Shown: positions 16,435 through 25,761 of the stretch, piece by piece | Layout of the letters: every line of letters begins with the position of its first letter | Numbering within the stretch: position 1 is the stretch's first letter | Translations under genes and position numbers: made by a program | NCBI GenBank assembly: GCA_002450155.1 | Contig: DJYO01000007.1 | Location: 1 to 58,584 of the forward strand | Direction of reading: 5' to 3' | Length of the DNA: 58,584 nucleotides | From: Mageeibacillus sp. UBA6976 | GTDB lineage: Bacteria > Bacillota > Clostridia > Saccharofermentanales > Saccharofermentanaceae | The notes under the pieces: generated by a model | What the model was told of the DNA's origin: nothing | Seen by the model: the letters and a program-made list of their open reading frames with translations, nothing else | Databases searched by the model: none

Positions 16435-18316
16435 TCTTCTTTTTCCCGCCTCTGGCCACAAAGAACACCGTTGCACAGACAGCAATGAGAACGATCAGTG
16501 ATGTAATGTTTCCTGTAGGAAGATGTGAACTGATGTCGATCTTATCCGTAACACCTGTAACCGTAAGGATCGCAAGTACGATGCCCAGGATACCTTCACC
16601 GGCAATAAGACCTGAGCAGAAAAGGATTCCCTTGCCGGAGTCATCATTCTGCTTGCCGTGGATCTTCTCTACTAACAGCTTGACGGATCCTCCGAGCATG
16701 ATCGGAACGGAAAGCTCGAGAGGGAGGTAAAGACCTATTGCAACAGGAAGAGCAGATATGCCCAAAAGCTCGATTACAACTGCTATGAACACACCTATGA
16801 AGATCAGTCCCCAGGGGAGATTGCCGTCCATGACGCCTTCGATGATCATCTTCATCATTGTGGCCTGTGGAGCTGCGAGCTTGTCAGTACCGAATCCGAA
16901 AGCGGAATCAAGAAGCACCATTACTCCGCCTATGGCAAGTGCAGCTGCTATAGTTCCCATGATCTCACCGATCTGCTGTTTCTTAGGGGTTGCACCAAGG
17001 ATATAACCTGTCTTTAAGTCTTGGGACGTATCACCTGCCATACATGCTGCGATGCAGATGATCGAACCGATGGCGATAGCACCCTGCATGCCGTGGACAC
17101 CGGTATCGCCTGTAAGCTTAAGGCAGATGGTCGCGATAAGGACCGTGGCGATCGTCATTCCGGATACAGGGTTGTTGGAACTTCCGACAAGACCTACCAT
17201 TCTTGAACTTACGGCACTGAAGAAGAAACCGAAGATTACTACAATAAGGGCACCGAAGATCGTGACAGGGATCGCCGGGATCAGCCAGATAAGAAGGACA
17301 AGAACAGCTATTGAGATAAGAATAAAGCGCATATCGATGTCCATGTTGGTGCGCTCGTTCTTGGTCTTGCTTCCGTTGTTTTTCGCAAGGCCCTTAAGAG
17401 AGCCGGTGAATGCTTTTACGATAGTCGGGAAAGTCTTGATAAGGCTGATGATGCCTGCAGCTGCGACTGCACCTGCTCCGATGTATTTGATATAGTTTGC
17501 CCAGATGGCAGAAGCGCCTCCGTCAGCATAGAGCTCTGCAACGGATACTGTTGCAGGATACATGACCAGATCAGTTCCGAACAGGACTATCGCAGGAATG
17601 AGAACGAACCAGCCCAGGATACCGCCGGCAAACATATATGCGGAGATCTTGGGACCGCAGATATATCCTACCGAGATAAGAGCAGGATAAACTTCAGAAG
17701 AGAACTCTGTCTTAAGTGCGGAGAGTTTGAAAGTTACCACCGATCTGACAGCGCAAAGACCGTCGGTTATGAACTTGATCACAGCGCCGATCGCCATACC
17801 GATAAATACTGATTTTGCAGAAGATCCGCCCTTCTCGCCTGCGAGAAGGACTTCAGCGCAGGCAGTGCCTTCAGGATAAGGAAGTACGCCGTGCTCTTTT
17901 ACGATCAGTGCGCTTCTTAAAGGCACCATGAAGAATACACCGAGAAGACCACCGACCAGTGCGATGATCGTGATAGTGATAAGGGCAGGCTTTTCCATCA
18001 CACCTTCTTTTGCCCAGATAAAGAGTGCAGGCATGGTAAAGATCGAACCTGCCGCCAGAGATTCACCGGCGGAGCCTATCGTCTGGACCATATTGCTCTC
18101 GAGGATGGAATCCTTGCGCATGATGATCCTTATTACAGTCATAGAGATAACGGCAGCAGGAATGGATGCCGATATCGTAAGTCCGACTTTAAGGCCCAGG
18201 TATGCATTTGCAGCACCGAAGACAACGGCAAGAACAATGCCGAGTATGACCGATGCCGGTGTCATTTCAGTAGTTACTTTATCTGCAGGGATATACGGTT
18301 TGAAATCATTATCCAT
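16424..18316 (-). CDS. OPT-family oligopeptide transporter
   Basis: 630 aa with about 15 membrane helices. Typical OPT features are MTPASVILGIVLAVVFGAANAYLGLKVGLTISASIPAAVISM near the N-terminus (residues 17-60) and VLPYPEGTACAEVLLAGEKGG around residue 155. OPT proteins import di- to oligopeptides or metal chelates, driven by protons. The ATG at 18316 was chosen because TTGGAGG lies 6 nt before it; an upstream TTG is part of that ribosome site. It overlaps the PqqD-like gene by 11 bp. Confidence 0.92.
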   Translation of the reverse strand: MDNDFKPYIPADKVTTEMTPASVILGIVLAVVFGAANAYLGLKVGLTISASIPAAVISMTVIRIIMRKDSILESNMVQTIGSAGESLAAGSIFTMPALFIWAKEGVMEKPALITITIIALVGGLLGVFFMVPLRSALIVKEHGVLPYPEGTACAEVLLAGEKGGSSAKSVFIGMAIGAVIKFITDGLCAVRSVVTFKLSALKTEFSSEVYPALISVGYICGPKISAYMFAGGILGWFVLIPAIVLFGTDLVMYPATVSVAELYADGGASAIWANYIKYIGAGAVAAAGIISLIKTFPTIVKAFTGSLKGLAKNNGSKTKNERTNMDIDMRFILISIAVLVLLIWLIPAIPVTIFGALIVVIFGFFFSAVSSRMVGLVGSSNNPVSGMTIATVLIATICLKLTGDTGVHGMQGAIAIGSIICIAACMAGDTSQDLKTGYILGATPKKQQIGEIMGTIAAALAIGGVMVLLDSAFGFGTDKLAAPQATMMKMIIEGVMDGNLPWGLIFIGVFIAVVIELLGISALPVAIGLYLPLELSVPIMLGGSVKLLVEKIHGKQNDDSGKGILFCSGLIAGEGILGIVLAILTVTGVTDKIDISSHLPTGNITSLIVLIAVCATVFFVARGGKKKNAK

Positions 18317-18377
18317 GTCTGCCTCCAACGGTTTAGTAATAATCTGCCATATCGATACGATATCTAAGATAAAAAAG

Positions 18378-18414
18378 AAAAGAGGCTGAAGACCTTGATT
18401 CCCCAGTCTCTTTT
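18378..18414 (-). terminator. Terminator after thrS
   Basis: AAAGAGACTG ... CAGCCTCTTT (one mismatch) with a 15-nt loop, followed on the minus strand by CTTTTTT. T-rich on the other side too, so it may act in both directions. Confidence 0.75.
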
Positions 18415-18433
18415 TGTTTTATTTCAGCTGATA

Positions 18434-20260
18434 TCAGAATTCCTGAGGGAGCTCTAATGTCCTGTTCCTGTTAAGCTCCTTGCAAAGCTCAACGAAGGAA
18501 TCCAAAGCTACGCCCTGGAGCTGCTTGTTTGAACCTCTTACGTTAACAGATACGGTGTTCTCCTGAGCTTCCTTGTCGCCTACTACCAGGATATAAGGAT
18601 CCTTGAGTTGCTTGAACTTCTTGATCTTGTCTCTCATGTTGACATCGGTGTAGTCTGCTTCTACCCTTACGCCGGCCTCTGTGAGCATATTCTGAACCTT
18701 CTGGGCATATTCGTTATGCTCAGGCCTTATAGGTACTACTGCAACCTGATAAGGGTTGAGCCAGAAGGGGAATGCGCCCTTGAAGTGCTCTGTGATTATA
18801 CCGATAAAACGCTCGAAGGAACCGAAGATCGCTCTGTGGATAACGATAGGCATCTTCTGCATGCCGTCCTTGTCCGCATATGTGAGCTCAAAGTTGTGAG
18901 GGAGCTGGAAGTCCAGCTGAACAGTACCGCACTGCCACTCACGGCCTAAAGCGTCCTTGATCTGAAGGTCGATCTTAGGTCCGTAGAATGCGCCGTCGCC
19001 CTCGTTCACTTCGTAATTGCCCTCGCCGTACTTCTCATCCAGGATCTCCTTGAGGGAGCTCTCTGCTGCGTTCCAGGACTCGATGTCGCCCATGTAGTCG
19101 TCAGGACGGGTAGAGAATTCAGCCTTGTACGTAACGCCGAAGGTCTTATAGATCTCATCTGCTATAGCGATAACATCCTTGATCTCGTCCTTGATCTGCT
19201 CGGGTGTAACGAATGTGTGGTCGTCGTCCTGGCGGAATTCCTGAACTCTGAACAGACCGTTCATCTGTCCTGACTTCTCCTTACGGTGGAGTACGTCATA
19301 CTCACTGTAACGGATAGGGAGCTCCTTGTAGGAGTGCATGGTACGCTTGTAGCTCGTCATGGCGTTAGGGCAGTTCATAGGCTTGGCAGCCATGGTGTCC
19401 TCTGCCTCTATAGAATAGCAGCTGCAGGTCTCGTCAGATGTAACTGCATCCTGAGCATCTGTTCCCTTTGTCACACCCGGAACGATAAACATGTTATTCA
19501 CATAATGTGCCCAGTGTCCGGAGATCAGCCAGAGCTTCTTGTTGTTGATAAGGGGGGCTGATATCTCGGTATAGCCGTGCTTTTGCTGGATCTCTCTTGA
19601 ATACTTCATGAGCTCCTGATAGAGTATCCAACCCCTGGGAAGCCAGTAAGCCATACCCGGAGCTGTCTCACGGAACATAAACAGGTCAAGCTGTGTGCCT
19701 ATCTTCTTATGGTCTCTCTCCTGAGCTTCCTTGAGCCATGCAAGATGAGCCTTGAGCTCGTCTTTGTTGGGGAATGCGAAGAGATATATTCTCTGAAGCT
19801 GGTCTCTCTTCTCGTCTCCTCTCCAGTAAGCACCGGATACGCTCTTGATCTTAAATGCAGCGCCCATAAGCTCCTGGGAATTGTCAACGTGAGGACCGCG
19901 GCAGAGATCGACATAGTCATCACCTGTGTAGTAGATGGAAATGACTTCGTCTTCGTTAAGATCCTCTATGATCTCTGTCTTAAACTTCTGATCCTTGAAC
20001 ATCTCAAGTGCAGTCTGCTTGGAGATCTCTTCTCTTCTCCAATCCTCGCGGCGCTTGATGATCTCATGCATCTTGTCTTCGATGGTCTTGAAGTCGTCTT
20101 CTGTCACTGTTCTCGGCAGGACAAAATCGTAGTAGCATCCGTCGTCGATCTCAGGACCTATGGCATACTGTGTTTCCTTGCCGAAGATCTCGATAACAGC
20201 CTTTGCCATAATGTGGGCAAGGGAGTGACGGTAGACCTTGAGTACGTCTTCTTTGTTCAT
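18434..20260 (-). CDS. thrS: Threonyl-tRNA synthetase lacking the TGS domain
   Basis: 608 aa. It charges tRNA-Thr with threonine in the cytoplasm. It begins directly at the editing domain (HSLAHIMAKAV; later VDLCRGPH), so the ~60-residue N-terminal TGS domain of ordinary bacterial ThrRS is missing. The class II core follows (PRGWILYQELMKYSREIQQ, SGHWAHYVNNMF, motif 2 HRKEKSGQMNGLFRVQEFRQDD, motif 3 GSFERFIGIITEH) and a C-terminal anticodon domain. Motif 2 differs from the usual HRNEPSGALHGL. The ATG at 20260 is chosen for GGAGGAGG 8 nt upstream; the longer frame to 20344 has no SD. Confidence 0.93.
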   Translation of the reverse strand: MNKEDVLKVYRHSLAHIMAKAVIEIFGKETQYAIGPEIDDGCYYDFVLPRTVTEDDFKTIEDKMHEIIKRREDWRREEISKQTALEMFKDQKFKTEIIEDLNEDEVISIYYTGDDYVDLCRGPHVDNSQELMGAAFKIKSVSGAYWRGDEKRDQLQRIYLFAFPNKDELKAHLAWLKEAQERDHKKIGTQLDLFMFRETAPGMAYWLPRGWILYQELMKYSREIQQKHGYTEISAPLINNKKLWLISGHWAHYVNNMFIVPGVTKGTDAQDAVTSDETCSCYSIEAEDTMAAKPMNCPNAMTSYKRTMHSYKELPIRYSEYDVLHRKEKSGQMNGLFRVQEFRQDDDHTFVTPEQIKDEIKDVIAIADEIYKTFGVTYKAEFSTRPDDYMGDIESWNAAESSLKEILDEKYGEGNYEVNEGDGAFYGPKIDLQIKDALGREWQCGTVQLDFQLPHNFELTYADKDGMQKMPIVIHRAIFGSFERFIGIITEHFKGAFPFWLNPYQVAVVPIRPEHNEYAQKVQNMLTEAGVRVEADYTDVNMRDKIKKFKQLKDPYILVVGDKEAQENTVSVNVRGSNKQLQGVALDSFVELCKELNRNRTLELPQEF

Positions 20261-20285
20261 ATAAAAATCCTCCTCCAGAGTAGTT

Positions 20286-20304
20286 TGCGCAGAACCGCTG
20301 CGCA
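20286..20304 (-). ncRNA. Leader hairpin of thrS
   Basis: TGCGCAG / CTGCGCA, 7 bp with a 5-nt loop, 26 nt before the thrS start codon and without a T-run. It may be a leader structure or mRNA stabiliser. No T-box features are present in the short leader. Confidence 0.35.
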
Positions 20305-20349
20305 GAATAAAAGACATTGTAGCACATATGTAAGACACATGCACATAAA

Positions 20350-20371
20350 CAATGCCCCTTGCGGGGCATTG
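20350..20371 (-). terminator. Terminator after trxA
   Basis: CAATGCCCC / GGGGCATTG, a 9-bp GC-rich stem with a 4-nt loop, followed on the minus strand by TTTATG. It separates trxA from thrS. Confidence 0.75.
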
Positions 20372-20408
20372 TCCTTAAAATTTCAGATCTGTATCAGTCC
20401 TTGAGCGA

Positions 20409-20723
20409 TCATTCCTCGAACATCTTAACGATCTGCGCCTTGGGCTTAAAGCCTACTGACCGGGCTGCAACCTCGCCGTTCTTGAATAAGAGGACAAGCG
20501 GTATGCTCTGAACTCCATACTGCTCTGCAAGATCTGACTCCTCGTCAACATCGACCTTGCCTACCTTGATCCTGCCGTCGTACTCTGTTGCGATCTCGGA
20601 GATTACAGGTCCCAGCATCTTACAGGGTCCGCACCAAGAAGCCCAGAAATCGACAAGCACAGGGATATCCGACTGTAAAACCTCGCCTTCGAAATTATTA
20701 CTTGTGATCTTGATCTCTGCCAT
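20409..20723 (-). CDS. trxA: Thioredoxin
   Basis: 104 aa, normal thioredoxin length. Active site WASWCGPCKMLGP near residue 30, cis-proline segment SIPLVLLFKNGEV. It is a cytoplasmic disulfide reductase. The start at 20723 follows AGGTGG; the GTG three codons upstream is part of that ribosome site. It has its own promoter and terminator. Confidence 0.96.
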   Translation of the reverse strand: MAEIKITSNNFEGEVLQSDIPVLVDFWASWCGPCKMLGPVISEIATEYDGRIKVGKVDVDEESDLAEQYGVQSIPLVLLFKNGEVAARSVGFKPKAQIVKMFEE

Positions 20724-20769
20724 TAGATCCACCTGTTCCCTTCATAGTAGTGGTTGTACATTACTTAGA

Positions 20770-20797
20770 ATTATAACCTAATTAAGATTTAAGACAA
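20770..20797 (-). promoter_or_regulatory. Promoter of trxA
   Basis: Minus strand TTGTCT, 16-nt spacer, TATAAT, about 45 nt before the trxA start. Confidence 0.65.
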
Positions 20798-20803
20798 ATA
20801 TTG

Positions 20804-22315
20804 TCAGCACAAGGGCGCAATTACACGCAGGAATCCGTCTATCAGCCTGAACCTCAGATCATCGATACCCACCTCTGTGCACTTATCCTGAGTCTTAAGG
20901 AAGTCATCCTTGATATCTCTTACGATGGGGGCATTCCAGAATACGGAATTATTCTCAAAGTGCAGGAACAACGACCTGTAGTCCAGATTGACCGAACCTA
21001 TCGTGCAGACCTCGTCATCTATCACAGATGACTTGGCATGGACAAAGCCGGGAGTATATTCGTAGATCCTGACTCCTGCTTCTATTAATGGTCTGTAGTA
21101 GCTTCGTGACAGGATAAAGATTATCTTCTTGTCCGGTATGCCCGGCATGATTATCCTGACATCCACGCCGCGTTTGGCCGCTCTTACGAAAGCGTCCATC
21201 AGAGTGTCGCTCAGGATAAGATAGGGCGTATAGAACCAGGCATATCGCTTGGCGTCGCCCAGGAGCTCTATATAGAAATTATTGGATACCGGCTCCCTAA
21301 AGAAGGGTGAATCATAATAAGAGAGGACTACTCCCTTGTTTGAATTTGCGATAAGTGGCACGGAGTCAAAGACCTGGTCAGGGATCTTAACTGTCCTGAA
21401 GGCATTCCACATAGAAACGAACATATAAAGATAAGACCCGACCCCCGGACCTTCGATCCTGAAGCCAAAGTCCTTCCAGTGACCGTAGGGTGAATCTATG
21501 TTGATATATTCGTCTGACAGATTTATCCCGCCCGAGAAGCACACTCTGCCGTCGATTATCATGTACTTTCTGTGGGAGCGGTTATTCATGGTGCCGGACA
21601 GGGTGGTTACCTGATTAAAGGCCAGAAAATCAATGCCCTTGGCCCTGAGGTTTCTGGCGTCCTGCCTTGAGAAGGTCGCAAGGGAGCCGAAGTCATCGTA
21701 TATGAGCTTAACGTCGACGCCTTCTGCTGCTTTGCTCACCAGTATATCCGTTATGGCGTTCATCATCTCGCCGTTCTGTATTATGAAGTATTCGAGATAA
21801 ATAAATTTTTGGGCTGTCTTAAGATCTAATAGCATCTGTTCAAAGGCAAGCTCGCCTACAGGATAGAATCTTGCATCTTCATTAAACCTTGCGGGGAAAC
21901 CTGACATCTTCTCTAAATATTCAAAACTCTGGGCCATCCTGGGATCGATCGCTGCGATCTCATTTATGGCAACCTGATCTCTGTCCAGGGTGATGCGCAT
22001 ACTGTCGGCCGAGGCCTCTATACGCCGTTTGAGGAATCTCGAGGTCTTCTTGTTGCCCCAGATAAGATATGCCACTCCTCCTGCAACCGGCAGGGAGAGG
22101 ATAAAGAGGACCCACAGGAGCTTATAGGTTCCTTCTGCCCTGTAGGAGAATATATACATTACTATCAGGAATCCCGCGAACCTGAACAGGACCTCGATCA
22201 GCGTAGCCCAGGGCTTAAGGTACGTTATGAGCAGATAGAGGATTATGCCCTCCACCGCTACTGCGGGAAGAAGAGTAATGATCCTGCCTGCGAGTCTGAA
22301 TAATCTGGCTTTCAC
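20804..22315 (-). CDS. cls: Cardiolipin synthase (PLD family)
   Basis: 503 aa. Two N-terminal membrane helices, then two phospholipase-D HKD motifs: NRSHRKYMIIDGRVCFSGGINL (about residue 240) and FVHAKSSVIDDEVCTIGSVNLDYRS (about residue 430). It joins two phosphatidylglycerols to make cardiolipin at the membrane. It is full length. No clear operon partner; the glycerate kinase gene ends 47 bp upstream of its start. Confidence 0.93.
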   Translation of the reverse strand: MKARLFRLAGRIITLLPAVAVEGIILYLLITYLKPWATLIEVLFRFAGFLIVMYIFSYRAEGTYKLLWVLFILSLPVAGGVAYLIWGNKKTSRFLKRRIEASADSMRITLDRDQVAINEIAAIDPRMAQSFEYLEKMSGFPARFNEDARFYPVGELAFEQMLLDLKTAQKFIYLEYFIIQNGEMMNAITDILVSKAAEGVDVKLIYDDFGSLATFSRQDARNLRAKGIDFLAFNQVTTLSGTMNNRSHRKYMIIDGRVCFSGGINLSDEYINIDSPYGHWKDFGFRIEGPGVGSYLYMFVSMWNAFRTVKIPDQVFDSVPLIANSNKGVVLSYYDSPFFREPVSNNFYIELLGDAKRYAWFYTPYLILSDTLMDAFVRAAKRGVDVRIIMPGIPDKKIIFILSRSYYRPLIEAGVRIYEYTPGFVHAKSSVIDDEVCTIGSVNLDYRSLFLHFENNSVFWNAPIVRDIKDDFLKTQDKCTEVGIDDLRFRLIDGFLRVIAPLC

Positions 22316-22361
22316 CTATAATATCCTCCACAAGGAATGATAATGCCACCGAAGCCTAGGG

Positions 22362-23459
22362 TCAACCATTAAGCCCGCTCATAAGCTCATACGACGCATT
22401 GGCGATATTGGCATAGGCCACGTCAGGATCGAGCATCGAAGGCCCCTCAGGCAGACTTACTATCGCTGTTGCTCCGAATTCCTCTGCCGCTATGTCAGCC
22501 GATCCTGCTATAACAAATCTCAGATCCACTCCGGACAAACGCGCTGTTTTGCAGGCTTCGAAGGCGGCCTTGCCACCAAGAGAAGACTTATCTGCCCTGC
22601 CCTCGCCGGTAATAAGGATATCTGCTCCTTCAAGATAGCTCAGAAGACCTGTCTTGGAGATCACGTAGGGCGCTCCGGGGATAAGCTCTCCTCCTAATAC
22701 TTCTGCTATGCAAAAGCCCATGCCTCCTGCTGCTCCATATCCTGCAATATCAGTAGGGCTCCCGGGTGACAAGACCCCGGCAAAACTCTTGCCAAAGCTC
22801 TCAAGCACTTCTGACGTTGCCATATCGGCTCCCTTGAGCCTGCCGAATATCCTGGCAGCACCATTATCTCCCAATAAAGGATTCGTAACATCACAAAGAG
22901 CCCGTATCTTAATGTCCTCTATAAGAGAATTCACTAAGCTTAGATCACAGCTGGAGGCATTCAAAAGATCGGAGGGCACGGGCTCCAGGGTCTTGCCTGC
23001 TGCGTCATAGAACTTAGCGCCCAAGGCACTTAACATGCCTGCTCCGAGATCATTGGTGCCGCTGCCTCCGAGGCAAAGGGTAATATCCCTGGCCCCGTGC
23101 TCTATCGCGTCTAAAATAGCCTCTCCGAAGCCACGGGTATTTGCTTTAAGAAGCCAGCCTTTTTCTTTCTTATCTTCCGGCACCAATGGCAGTCCGCTGC
23201 TGGCTGCAATATCAATGACCGCCTTATCTTCCAAAGCATAGTATTCTACCTGCACTCTTTCCTTAAGAGGACCCGTTGCTTCAAAAGATCTTACATCCAT
23301 GCCCTCCGAGACAGCCATGGCTGTACCTTCGCCGCCGTCAGCAAGAAGGAACCTCGCAGCGTCAAACCCTGCTCTCCTGATCCCTTCCAAGACCACATCC
23401 CCTGCCCTTCCTGATCCGAGACATCCCTTAAAGGAATCCATTGCGACAGCGATCTTCAT
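22362..23459 (-). CDS. Glycerate kinase (GlxK family)
   Basis: 365 aa of the GlxK/GarK family: MKIAVAMDSFKGCLGS at the start, LLADGGEGTAMAV, LCLGGSGTNDLGAGMLSALGAKF, LITGEGRADKSSLGGKA. It phosphorylates glycerate with ATP (to 2-phosphoglycerate in this family), feeding glycolysis. Its start overlaps the Nudix stop by 4 bp (ATGA), so both are co-translated. Confidence 0.93.
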   Translation of the reverse strand: MKIAVAMDSFKGCLGSGRAGDVVLEGIRRAGFDAARFLLADGGEGTAMAVSEGMDVRSFEATGPLKERVQVEYYALEDKAVIDIAASSGLPLVPEDKKEKGWLLKANTRGFGEAILDAIEHGARDITLCLGGSGTNDLGAGMLSALGAKFYDAAGKTLEPVPSDLLNASSCDLSLVNSLIEDIKIRALCDVTNPLLGDNGAARIFGRLKGADMATSEVLESFGKSFAGVLSPGSPTDIAGYGAAGGMGFCIAEVLGGELIPGAPYVISKTGLLSYLEGADILITGEGRADKSSLGGKAAFEACKTARLSGVDLRFVIAGSADIAAEEFGATAIVSLPEGPSMLDPDVAYANIANASYELMSGLNG

Positions 23460-24010
23460 AAAGAAAAACTCCTTGCAAGATCTCTTACCATATCAAGCTC
23501 GGATACAATGAGACAGTCACCCATAAGACCATCCCTGCAGTCGCTTATAAGCTTATCCAGATCAAACCATCTGACACAGGTCAATTCCTCGGTCTGGCAG
23601 GTAAAATAGTCCTCTTCCTTATCCAGGAATAATACAAAGACCTTGCTTACCTGGTTATCCCTGAAGGGCCTGCCGTGAAACTCGGTATCAGCCGTGATCC
23701 TGAGAAGGCCCGCTTCGATCAGGTCTTTGGGATCTACATCTATCCCCAGCTCTTCAGAGAGCTCTCTTATAGCAGAGTCAGTCCACGAAGATCCTGCGGG
23801 AATATGCCCGGCGCTGGATATGTCCCACTGCCCGGGGAAAGATTCCTTGTCAGGACTCCTCTTCTGCAATAAGACTTGAAGCGCCTCCTTCTTTCTCAAG
23901 ATCCAGACATGGGAAGTCCTGTGTCGTATCCCTTCAAGATGGGCCATTTCTCTTGTGACGGTCTCGCCCGTAGGTTCGCCGTTTATATCCACTACATCCA
24001 ATAATTCCAT
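23456..24010 (-). CDS. Nudix hydrolase (IDI/YfcD-like)
   Basis: 184 aa. The Nudix box is GHIPAGSSWTDSAIRELSEELGI at about residues 71-93. The opening LLDVVDINGEPTGETVTREMAHLEGIRHRTSHVWI is typical of the IPP-isomerase-like Nudix group. It hydrolyses a nucleoside diphosphate or related substrate that cannot be read. It is first in a two-gene unit with glycerate kinase. Confidence 0.88.
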   Translation of the reverse strand: MELLDVVDINGEPTGETVTREMAHLEGIRHRTSHVWILRKKEALQVLLQKRSPDKESFPGQWDISSAGHIPAGSSWTDSAIRELSEELGIDVDPKDLIEAGLLRITADTEFHGRPFRDNQVSKVFVLFLDKEEDYFTCQTEELTCVRWFDLDKLISDCRDGLMGDCLIVSELDMVRDLARSFSL

Positions 24011-24084
24011 ATTCTGTCCTCTGTCTGATATTATACCAATAGGTTATGTGCTATATTTATAAAAACTTGTAAGGGAGCAATGCT

Positions 24085-25479
24085 ATGGGTTTTTGGGATA
24101 GAGAAGACGATATAAACAACTTCGCAGCTTCGGCTACCAAGTGCCCTAACTGCGCTGCCAATATCTTCTACGAGCCACAGGTAAATGCCCTTATGTGCAG
24201 ATCCTGCGGCGGGCTCTTTAATCCGAATACAATGGAATCTATGGGCTCTCTGGGAGTAGTCCGTGAGCATAACTATACCGGTGACGGCGACATGACCGAG
24301 GCAGACAAACTGCGTCAGGAGTGCTACTGCGACAGCTGCGGCGCAGTCCTGGTAACGGATAAGAATACGGCTTCCACATTCTGCCCCTTCTGCGGCTCGC
24401 CAGCCCTCATCACCCGCAAGCTGACCAAGGAATTTAAGCCGGACAAGATAGTACCGTTCAAGATAGACAGGCAGAAGGCAGAGGATCTTTTCGCGAAGTA
24501 TATCGCAAGCAAAAGATATGTGAGCAAAGTGATAAAGAAGCGCCATATAAAGCGCATGACCGCTCTGTATGTGCCCTTCTGGCTCGTAAGCTGCGACTTA
24601 ACATCAGACGTGACCGGATCCGGCAAGACCAAATACCAGGAAGATGAATGCATAAATGTCTTCGAGATCAGAGGCAAGCTAAAGTTCCGGGTAAATAATA
24701 TACCCTTCGATGCCTCGAAGAAGATAGCAAATAAGCTTATGGAAGCGATCGAGCCCTTCGACTATTCTGACATGAAGGATTTTGCCCCTGAATATCTGCA
24801 GGGATTCTATGCAGATTCCTACGACCAGCTTCCCACGGAGATGCTGAAGCGCATATCAGACCGCATGCGCCTGTATGGTAACCAGGAGGCCGGCGTGCTG
24901 GGCAAGGACTACTTTGATTTCTCCATAAGCCACAACAAGAGCCTGACATACATGGACAATGTAAGTGCCCTGTACTGCCTTATGCCCGTATGGTTCCTGA
25001 GCATCGAGGCAGGAGGCAGCACATACCAGTTTGCTGTAAACGGCCAGACCGGTGAAGTCTGCGGACAGCTGCCGGACTCACCGCAGCTTCTGGCACGCAA
25101 AGGCCTTAAGAACTTCCTGGGAAAGTACAGGATAATAGGCGACATTACCGCCCTGCTCCTTATCTTCATTTTTGCCATATTGGGATTCGGCTTTATAGGC
25201 AGATTCCTTGGCAGTGTATTCGGCATTCTTGCGATCGCATCCACATTCTGGTTCTTTATCAGGATGCTGCAGGGCAGGCACCGCACTGAAGGCACGTTCA
25301 CGGGAGATCTGGGCCAGGAGAACGACTTTGACAAGATGCCGCCTCTAAGCTGCTACTTCGACCCCTCTGTAAAAGCGGATATCACAACTGATACCATCCT
25401 TCTCAGGCGCTATACTGAGATCGTGGATCCCAACGGCATAGTCATCAAGACTGTGGATATGCCTTTGGATCCTCATTGA
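24085..25479 (+). CDS. Zinc-ribbon membrane protein of unknown function
   Basis: 464 aa. Three Cys pairs/knuckles at the N-terminus (CPNC...CRSC, CDSC...CPFC; about residues 19-117) make TFIIB-like zinc ribbons. A middle domain (about 120-345) contains ALYVPFWLVSC. A hydrophobic hairpin (about 360-410) suggests one or two membrane helices. Similar proteins are common in Lachnospiraceae but have no assigned function. SD AAGGGAG, 7 nt to ATG. Confidence 0.75.
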   Translation: MGFWDREDDINNFAASATKCPNCAANIFYEPQVNALMCRSCGGLFNPNTMESMGSLGVVREHNYTGDGDMTEADKLRQECYCDSCGAVLVTDKNTASTFCPFCGSPALITRKLTKEFKPDKIVPFKIDRQKAEDLFAKYIASKRYVSKVIKKRHIKRMTALYVPFWLVSCDLTSDVTGSGKTKYQEDECINVFEIRGKLKFRVNNIPFDASKKIANKLMEAIEPFDYSDMKDFAPEYLQGFYADSYDQLPTEMLKRISDRMRLYGNQEAGVLGKDYFDFSISHNKSLTYMDNVSALYCLMPVWFLSIEAGGSTYQFAVNGQTGEVCGQLPDSPQLLARKGLKNFLGKYRIIGDITALLLIFIFAILGFGFIGRFLGSVFGILAIASTFWFFIRMLQGRHRTEGTFTGDLGQENDFDKMPPLSCYFDPSVKADITTDTILLRRYTEIVDPNGIVIKTVDMPLDPH

Positions 25480-25487
25480 TCAGTAAA

Positions 25488-25661
25488 TCAGATCTGATGT
25501 CTTACGGTCAAATACTCATCCCCATCCTTATAGAAGGGACAGACTGAAGTCTTATGTGCTCTAAGCCTGGCCATCTCATCTTCGTCCAGATAAAGATCGC
25601 AGAAGGCTTCGCCCGTGACTTCATCTATGCTTGCATATTGACATGTATCACATCCGGGCAT
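25488..25661 (-). CDS. Small Cys-containing protein, DUF6472-like (57 aa)
   Basis: A real gene too short for usual ORF cut-offs. MPGCDTCQYASIDEVTGEAF, then CDLYLDEDEMARL, then SVCPFYKDGDEYLTVRHQI. Four cysteines (C4, C7, C21, C41) look like a metal-binding knuckle. The DLYLDEDE and CPFYKxGDEY signatures match small conserved clostridial proteins that I recall as DUF6472. AGGAG is placed 9 nt before the ATG. It is divergent from the phosphoesterase at 25762. Function unknown. Confidence 0.75.
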   Translation of the reverse strand: MPGCDTCQYASIDEVTGEAFCDLYLDEDEMARLRAHKTSVCPFYKDGDEYLTVRHQI

Positions 25662-25761
25662 GGCAGAATACTCCTACTTTTACAGATATCTTAATTCTAC
25701 ACCAATCTGGCATAATACACTTAACGAAATCACATGGCAGATCCAAGCAAGGGAGCAGATA

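Noticed and set aside
20261..20344. thrS N-terminal extension
   Set aside because: No SD, not TGS-like, and it covers the leader hairpin; GGAGGAGG marks the start at 20260.
20261..20345. T-box riboswitch before thrS
   Set aside because: The leader is too short and lacks the T-box core and specifier loop; only one small hairpin is present.
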